Assembly (NCBI RefSeq): GCF_018327705.1
Contig: NZ_BNEM01000001.1
Location: 1,860,001 to 1,924,000, forward strand
From: Catellatospora sp. TT07R-123
GTDB taxonomy: Bacteria > Actinomycetota > Actinomycetes > Mycobacteriales > Micromonosporaceae
Direction: 5' to 3'
Length of the DNA stretch: 64,000 bases
Position 1 is the stretch's first letter; the number at the start of each line of letters is the position of its first letter. The notes beneath the pieces are model-generated. The model made no database searches. It saw only the letters and a list, made by a program, of their open reading frames with translations, and was not told the origin of the DNA. A program made the translations under genes and the position numbers. This document shows positions 59,533 to 64,000 of this stretch, piece by piece.

Positions 59533-60290
59533 CCCACGACGGTCCGGCCCTCGCCCTCGAGTCGGTCGGCATGCACTACCCCACCGGCACCACCGCCCTG
59601 GACGGCGTGAGCCTGCGCGTGGGCGACGGCGAGTTCGTCGCCGTCGTCGGCCCGTCCGGCTGCGGCAAGAGCACCCTGCTGCGCCTGGCCGCGGGCCTGC
59701 TCACCCCCACCACCGGCACCGTGGCGCGGTCCGCCGCGCGCCTGGGCTTCGTGTTCCAGGACCCGACCCTGCTGCCCTGGCGCACCGTGCGCCGCAACGT
59801 CGAGCTGTCCGGGGAGCTGCGCGACGAGCCGGTCGCGCAGCGGCGCGAACGCGCCGCACGGGCGCTGGCGCGGGTGGGCCTGGCCGAGGCCGCCGAGCAG
59901 CTGCCGCGCACCCTGTCCGGCGGCATGCGCATGCGCGTGTCGCTGGCGCGCACCCTGGCCGGGCAGCCGGAGCTGATGCTGTTCGACGAGCCGTTCGGCT
60001 CGCTGGACGAGATCACCCGCGAGCGGCTCGGCGAGGAGCTCCAGGCGCTGTACGTCGCCGACCGCTTCGCCGGGCTGCTGGTCACCCACTCCGTCGCCGA
60101 GGCGGTCTTCCTGTCCCAGCGGGTGGTGGTGATGGCCGACCGCCGCATCGTCGGCGAGGTCGGGGTGCCGCTGCCCTACCCGCGCGAGCCCCAGGTCAGG
60201 TTCCTGCCCGAGTTCACCGCGCTGACCGCGCAGGTGACCGGCATGCTGCGCGCCGGCAGCGCCGAGCAGGCCGTGGCGGTGGCCCGGTGA
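59529..60290 (+). CDS. ABC transporter ATPase, nitrate/taurine/thiamine-precursor class
   Basis: 253 residues from a GTG that overlaps the amidohydrolase stop. Walker A GPSGCGKST, Q-loop FVFQDPTLLPWRTV, signature LSGGMRMRVSLART, Walker B LMLFDEPFGSLDE and the H-loop VTHSVAEAVFL are all intact. The LSGGM and PWRTV blocks are typical of the SsuB/TauB/ThiZ class. It energises uptake with the permease and the NMT1-like lipoprotein encoded downstream. Confidence 0.9.
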   Translation: MTHDGPALALESVGMHYPTGTTALDGVSLRVGDGEFVAVVGPSGCGKSTLLRLAAGLLTPTTGTVARSAARLGFVFQDPTLLPWRTVRRNVELSGELRDEPVAQRRERAARALARVGLAEAAEQLPRTLSGGMRMRVSLARTLAGQPELMLFDEPFGSLDEITRERLGEELQALYVADRFAGLLVTHSVAEAVFLSQRVVVMADRRIVGEVGVPLPYPREPQVRFLPEFTALTAQVTGMLRAGSAEQAVAVAR

Positions 60291-61105
60291 ACACGATCGC
60301 GCGGCGGCTGCGCGCCGCCCTCGCCCCGCTGGTGACGACCGGCGTCGTGCTGGCCCTGTGGTATCTGGGCAGCTACGTGCTGATCGACGCCGACCGGCGG
60401 TTCCTGCTGCCGCCGCCGCACGAGGTGGTCCGGGTGGCGGCGGACCCGGACAACCTCACCGAACTGCTGGCGGGCCTGGGCCTGTCGGCGCAGGTGGCGG
60501 GGCTGGGGCTGCTGCTGGCGGCGCTGCTCGGGCTGCTGCTGGCCGCGCTGATGAGCCAGGCCCGGTGGATCGAGCGGGCGGTGTACCCGTACGCGGTGCT
60601 GCTGCAGACCGTGCCGATCCTGGCGCTGGTGCCCCTGTTCGGCTTCTGGTTCGGGTTCGGCCTGCCCAGCCGGGTGCTGACCTGCGTGCTGATCGCGCTG
60701 TTCCCGATCACCGCCAACACCCTGTTCGGGCTGCGCTCCACCGACCCGGCCCTGCACGACCTGTTCACGCTGCACCGCGCGAGCCGCTGGACGCGGCTGG
60801 TGAAGCTGCAACTGCCCGCCGCGCTGCCGTCGATCCTCACGGGCCTGCGGATCTCCGCCGGGGCGGCCGTGATCGGCGCCATCGTCGGCGACTTCTTCTT
60901 CCAGCAGGGGCAGCCGGGCCTGGGCCAGCTCATCTACCTGTACCCGCGCCGCCTCCAGTCGGAACTGCTGTTCGCCGCGGTGGGCCTGGCGTCGCTGCTG
61001 GGCCTGGCCGTGTTCTGGCTGTTCGGCGCCGTCGCGCGGTATGCCACGGCCTGGCACGACTCGCAGCAGCGCACCCCGTCCAGCGGCCCGGATGCCGCCC
61101 GCTGA
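60287..61105 (+). CDS. ABC transporter permease, SsuC/ThiX class
   Basis: 272 residues from GTG 60287, overlapping the ATPase stop by 4 nt. Six helices are predicted. The EAA loop reads ITANTLFGLRSTDPALHDLFTLHRASRWTRLVKLQLPAALPSILTGLR. The permease pairs with the ATPase just upstream. Confidence 0.88.
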   Translation: MNTIARRLRAALAPLVTTGVVLALWYLGSYVLIDADRRFLLPPPHEVVRVAADPDNLTELLAGLGLSAQVAGLGLLLAALLGLLLAALMSQARWIERAVYPYAVLLQTVPILALVPLFGFWFGFGLPSRVLTCVLIALFPITANTLFGLRSTDPALHDLFTLHRASRWTRLVKLQLPAALPSILTGLRISAGAAVIGAIVGDFFFQQGQPGLGQLIYLYPRRLQSELLFAAVGLASLLGLAVFWLFGAVARYATAWHDSQQRTPSSGPDAAR

Positions 61106-61162
61106 CCGTCCCGCAGCACCACGCGCACCACCCCTTCCCCGCACCGTCCAAAAAGGAGTTTC

Positions 61163-62338
61163 GTGAAGACCTATCCCACCCCGCACCTGCTGTTACGCCG
61201 CACGACGGCCGTCGCGGCGCTGGCCGCGGCGCTGCTGGCCGGCGGCTGCACCGCCGCGACCGACGAGCCCCTGGCCGCGCCCAGCGCCGGCAGCGGCGCG
61301 CTGGACCTCGCCGCCGTCTGCCCGGCCACGGTCGTGATCCAGGCGGCGTGGACGCCCGAGGCCGAGCACGGCGCGCTGTACCACCTGCTCGGCAGCACGT
61401 ACACCGTGGACGCGGACAAGAAGAAGGTGTCCGGGCCGCTGATGTCCGGCGGGCAGAGCACCGGCGTGAACGTCGAGATCCGCGCGGGCGGCCCGGCGAT
61501 CGGCTTCCAGAACGCGGGCGCCCAGATGTACGCCGACCCGTCGATCATGCTGGGCCAGGTCGCCACGGACGACGCGATCGGCCTGTCGGCCAAGCAGCCG
61601 GTCGTCGGCGTGGTCGCCCCGTTCGACATCGCGCCCTACATGATCATGTGGGACCCGGCCGCGAACCCGACGTTCAACTCGATCGTCGACATCGGCAAGA
61701 CCGACACCCCGGTGCTGTACTTCAACGGCGCCACGTACATGGACTACCTGCTCGGATCGGGCATCCTGCGCCGCAACCAGGTCGACGGCGCGTACGACGG
61801 CAGCCCCACCCGGTTCCTGGCCGAGAAGGGCAAGATCGCCCAGCAGGGCTTCGCCACCAACGAGCCGTTCATCTACGAGAACGCGCTGCCGCAGTGGAAG
61901 AAGCCGGTGAAGTTCCAGCTCATCCACGACACCGGCTACCCGATCTACCCTGAGGCGATCACGGTGCGCGCCGACAAGAAGGCCGAGCACGCCGCCTGCC
62001 TGAAGAAGCTGGTCCCGGTCATCCAGAAGTCCCAGGTGGACTACGTCAAGAACGCGGGCGCCACCAACGAGCTGATCATCAAGCTCAACGACGCGTACAA
62101 GGGCTTCCCGTACTCCAAGGAGCAGGCCGCCTACAGCGTCGAGCAGCAGCTCAAGCTGAAGATCGTCAGCAACGGCGCCAACACCACGCTGGGCGACTTC
62201 GACGTCGACCGGGTCAAGCAGGTCATCGACATCGTGAGCCCGATCTACAGCGGGCAGCGCAAGGAGGTCAAGAGCGGCCTCACGCCGCAGGACCTGGTCA
62301 CCAACGAGTTCATCGACCCGTCGATCGGGCTGAGCTGA
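61163..62338 (+). CDS. NMT1/SsuA-like substrate-binding lipoprotein
   Basis: 391 residues. A GTG start has an aaaaggag site. The lipobox AALLAGGC lies at about residue 29. The rest is a type II binding fold of the NMT1/ThiY class (FNSIVDIGKTDTPVLYF, AEKGKIAQQGFATNEPFIYENAL, DTGYPIYPEAITVRADK). It delivers the substrate to the ABC permease upstream. Codon 11 is TTA (61193-61195), rare in such DNA, so expression may depend on the bldA tRNA. Confidence 0.82.
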   Translation: MKTYPTPHLLLRRTTAVAALAAALLAGGCTAATDEPLAAPSAGSGALDLAAVCPATVVIQAAWTPEAEHGALYHLLGSTYTVDADKKKVSGPLMSGGQSTGVNVEIRAGGPAIGFQNAGAQMYADPSIMLGQVATDDAIGLSAKQPVVGVVAPFDIAPYMIMWDPAANPTFNSIVDIGKTDTPVLYFNGATYMDYLLGSGILRRNQVDGAYDGSPTRFLAEKGKIAQQGFATNEPFIYENALPQWKKPVKFQLIHDTGYPIYPEAITVRADKKAEHAACLKKLVPVIQKSQVDYVKNAGATNELIIKLNDAYKGFPYSKEQAAYSVEQQLKLKIVSNGANTTLGDFDVDRVKQVIDIVSPIYSGQRKEVKSGLTPQDLVTNEFIDPSIGLS

Positions 62339-62354
62339 AAGCGAAGAACTGACC

Positions 62355-63725
62355 GTGCCGACACCGCCGTTGGCGCAGGTCGCGCAGCAGGCGAGCCGCC
62401 GGGCGCCCGGCCCGGCGGCTCTGTCCGCCTTCCTCGACGACCTGCCCGCCGTGCTCCCCCGCGACCGGTGCTCCACCTCCCCGGCCGCCCGCGCCGCCGC
62501 GTCCCGCGACTACGCGTACCTGTCCCCGCTGCTCTCCGCCGTGCTGCCCGACCGGCCCGCCGACGTGGTGGCCCGGCCGGCCACCACCGGGGAACTGGCC
62601 GCCGTGCTGCGCCTGGCGCACGCCCACGGCATCCCGGTGGTGCCGCGCGGGCGCGGCACCGGCAACTACGGCCAGGCCGTGCCGCTGGCGGGCGGGCTGG
62701 TCATCGACCTGACCCGCGCCGACCGGGTCCTGGAGGTCGGCGACGGCCGGGTCCACGCCCAGGCCGGGGCGACGTTCGTGGCGCTGGAGGCGGCGGCGCG
62801 GGCCACCGGGCAGGAGATCGCGATGCTGCCCAGCACCGTCGGCAGCACCATCGGCGGCTTCCTCGCCGGTGGCGCGGGCGGGCTCGGCTCGATCGAGCAC
62901 GGCTGGCTCTGGGACGGGTTCGTGCACGCCCTGGACGTGCTCGGCTGCCCGCCCCACGAGCCGTGGCGGGTCACCGGCGCCGACTGCGCGCCGCACCTGC
63001 ACGCGTACGGCGTCACCGGGGTCATCGCCACCGCGACCGTCGCGCTGGCTCCGGCCCGGGTCTGGACGGCGCTGCTCGCCTCGTTCCCGGACTGGGCGCG
63101 GGCGGCGGCCGCCGGGCGGGAGCTGCTGCACCTCGACCCGGCGCCCCGGCTGGTGTCGCTGGACGAGCCCGCGCTGATCGCGACGTACCCGCCCGATCCG
63201 GCCCTGCCCGCCGGGCGGCACAGCCTGCGCGCCGTCGTCACCGCGGGCACGGTCGACACCGCCATGCGCGCGGTGACCGGGCACGGCGGCCACGTGGAGG
63301 CGGTCACGCCGGACGCGGTGGGCTACCTGTCGACGCTGTCGTTCAACCACGTCACGCTGCGGGCCCGCAAGACCCGGCCTGAGCTGTGCCACCTCCAGGT
63401 CGGCGGCGAGCCCCTGGTCGCCGACCCCGACGCGGTACGCGCCTGCCTGCCGGGCGCGATGCTGCACCTGGACGGGCTGCGCGCCTTCCTGGACCCAGCC
63501 GACCCGGCCCGCGGCCGCGGGTTCGCCGGGCTGCTGCTGTCGGAGTTCCGCGACGCGGAAACCCTCTACCGCGGCGTCGAGCGGCTGCGCGAGCTGGGTG
63601 TGCACGTCGTCGACCCGCACACCTGGCAGCTGGGCGGTCCCGCCCTGCCCGCGATCCGGGCCGCGGCCGCCACCGCCGACCCCGACGGCCTCCTCAACCC
63701 GGGCAAACTCCCCGACCCCGCGTGA
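62355..63725 (+). CDS. FAD-linked oxidase (PCMH/VAO family)
   Basis: 456 residues from the GTG at 62355. The PCMH FAD-binding domain has IPVVPRGRGTGNYGQAVPLAGGLVIDLTRADRVLEV and the closing STVGSTIGGFLAGGAGGLGSI. A C-terminal substrate domain ends in the short DPDGLLNPGKL typical of glycolate/lactate-oxidase-like proteins. It oxidises a hydroxy acid, alcohol or amine with FAD. It is the last gene of the uptake operon and probably acts on the amidohydrolase product. Confidence 0.83.
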   Translation: MPTPPLAQVAQQASRRAPGPAALSAFLDDLPAVLPRDRCSTSPAARAAASRDYAYLSPLLSAVLPDRPADVVARPATTGELAAVLRLAHAHGIPVVPRGRGTGNYGQAVPLAGGLVIDLTRADRVLEVGDGRVHAQAGATFVALEAAARATGQEIAMLPSTVGSTIGGFLAGGAGGLGSIEHGWLWDGFVHALDVLGCPPHEPWRVTGADCAPHLHAYGVTGVIATATVALAPARVWTALLASFPDWARAAAAGRELLHLDPAPRLVSLDEPALIATYPPDPALPAGRHSLRAVVTAGTVDTAMRAVTGHGGHVEAVTPDAVGYLSTLSFNHVTLRARKTRPELCHLQVGGEPLVADPDAVRACLPGAMLHLDGLRAFLDPADPARGRGFAGLLLSEFRDAETLYRGVERLRELGVHVVDPHTWQLGGPALPAIRAAAATADPDGLLNPGKLPDPA

Positions 63726-63748
63726 CGGGTCACGCGGCCTCCTTGGCG

Positions 63749-63808
63749 GCAGTTTCGGGGAAAGTGCAGGAATCATGGTCTCGATTCGTGCACTTTCCCC
63801 GAAACTGC
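63749..63808. repeat. 60-bp hairpin with 20-bp perfect arms
   Basis: gcagtttcggggaaagtgca and tgcactttccccgaaactgc flank a 20-nt loop between two convergent genes. It has the same size class as the other hairpins in this window, but a different sequence. Confidence 0.75.
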
Positions 63809-63864
63809 ACGCAACACCGCGCGAGCGCGGAGCGGAGCGCGGGGCGCGGGCGGGCGCGCGGGGG

Positions 63865-64000
63865 TCAGGTGCGGCTGGGCAGGCGGACGACGCTGACGAA
63901 GAAGTCGTCGATCTGCTTGACCACCGAGATGAAGCGCTCGAAGTCGACGGGCTTGGCCACGTACGCGTTGGCGTGCAGCTGGTAGCTGCGCAGCACGTCC
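63865..64000 (-). CDS. response regulator receiver domain (N-terminus off the window)
   Basis: The C-terminal 44 residues only, leftward: DVLRSYQLHANAYVAKPVDFERF..., the typical end of a CheY-like receiver with the conserved Lys-Pro (AKPVD) and the last helix. No output domain follows, so it is a single-domain regulator, as in Rcp1-like proteins paired with phytochrome or hybrid kinases. Confidence 0.78.
   Translation of the reverse strand, partial: DVLRSYQLHANAYVAKPVDFERFISVVKQIDDFFVSVVRLPSRT

Overview
The window is very GC-rich actinobacterial DNA. It has strong third-position G/C bias, many GTG starts and frequent 4-nt ATGA/GTGA overlaps between genes. The gene content (NIT-type sensor kinase with a roadblock partner, protein O-mannosyltransferase, MauE-like protein, ROK-controlled xylA, DUF1702/UnbV proteins) and the style of intergenic hairpins suggest a Micromonosporaceae-like actinomycete. 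The genus is inference only. No tRNA, rRNA, CRISPR array, phage or transposase was seen.

Layout. 1-11 kb is general chromosome: a truncated GNAT acetyltransferase, a CapA-like protein, a TPR protein, a secreted beta-propeller protein, an extended SDR, a two-gene heterodimeric ABC exporter, a formylglycine-type sulfatase and an M23 endopeptidase. About 11-36 kb is an enediyne-type biosynthetic region. A leftward UnbV-UnbU pair with an MFS exporter lies at 11.0-15.4 kb. MerR and AraC regulators lie at 15.9-18.1 kb, followed by a 1.4 kb non-coding stretch rich in hairpins. A leftward operon at 28.6-19.5 kb runs DUF1702 (UnbL type), the iterative enediyne PKS (KS-AT-ACP-KR-DH-PPTase), TEBC-type thioesterase, flavin reductase and P450. 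A second DUF1702 gene lies just upstream behind a terminator. At 30-36 kb two divergent operons encode a CopC-like protein, a His-rich membrane protein, two AhpD-motif (carboxymuconolactone decarboxylase-like) paralogues, a DUF5987-like small protein and a GMC oxidoreductase, ending at a perfect 19-bp hairpin terminator.

36-64 kb returns to general metabolism. It holds a DUF2795 protein, a HEAT-repeat protein, GNAT, an MBL-fold hydrolase with a divergent TetR gene, a secreted sialidase with a LamG domain, a HAD-like protein, protein O-mannosyltransferase, a MauE-like protein with an S26-peptidase-like fragment, a ThuA/CBM13 secreted protein, a PPOx-fold protein, a BASS-type transporter and two unrecognised neighbours. 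xylA follows, diverging from a ROK repressor across a clear palindromic operator. Next is a two-gene partial conservon (NIT kinase and roadblock protein). A co-transcribed uptake and catabolism operon comes last (binding lipoproteins, amidohydrolase, ABC ATPase and permease, FAD-linked oxidase). A truncated response regulator closes the window.

The genes most worth attention are the enediyne cassette and its linked redox module (11-36 kb). The PKS operon should make and release the polyene precursor. UnbU, UnbV and the DUF1702 proteins are the conserved warhead-maturation partners of unknown mechanism. The P450/flavin reductase and the GMC/DUF5987/AhpD set are candidate tailoring or protection enzymes. 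No deoxysugar, benzoxazolinate, naphthoate, beta-amino acid or apoprotein genes are present, so the product is either simple or its remaining genes lie elsewhere. A second theme is a set of 54-84 bp perfect or near-perfect hairpins, at least two of them recurring families, sitting mostly between convergent genes.
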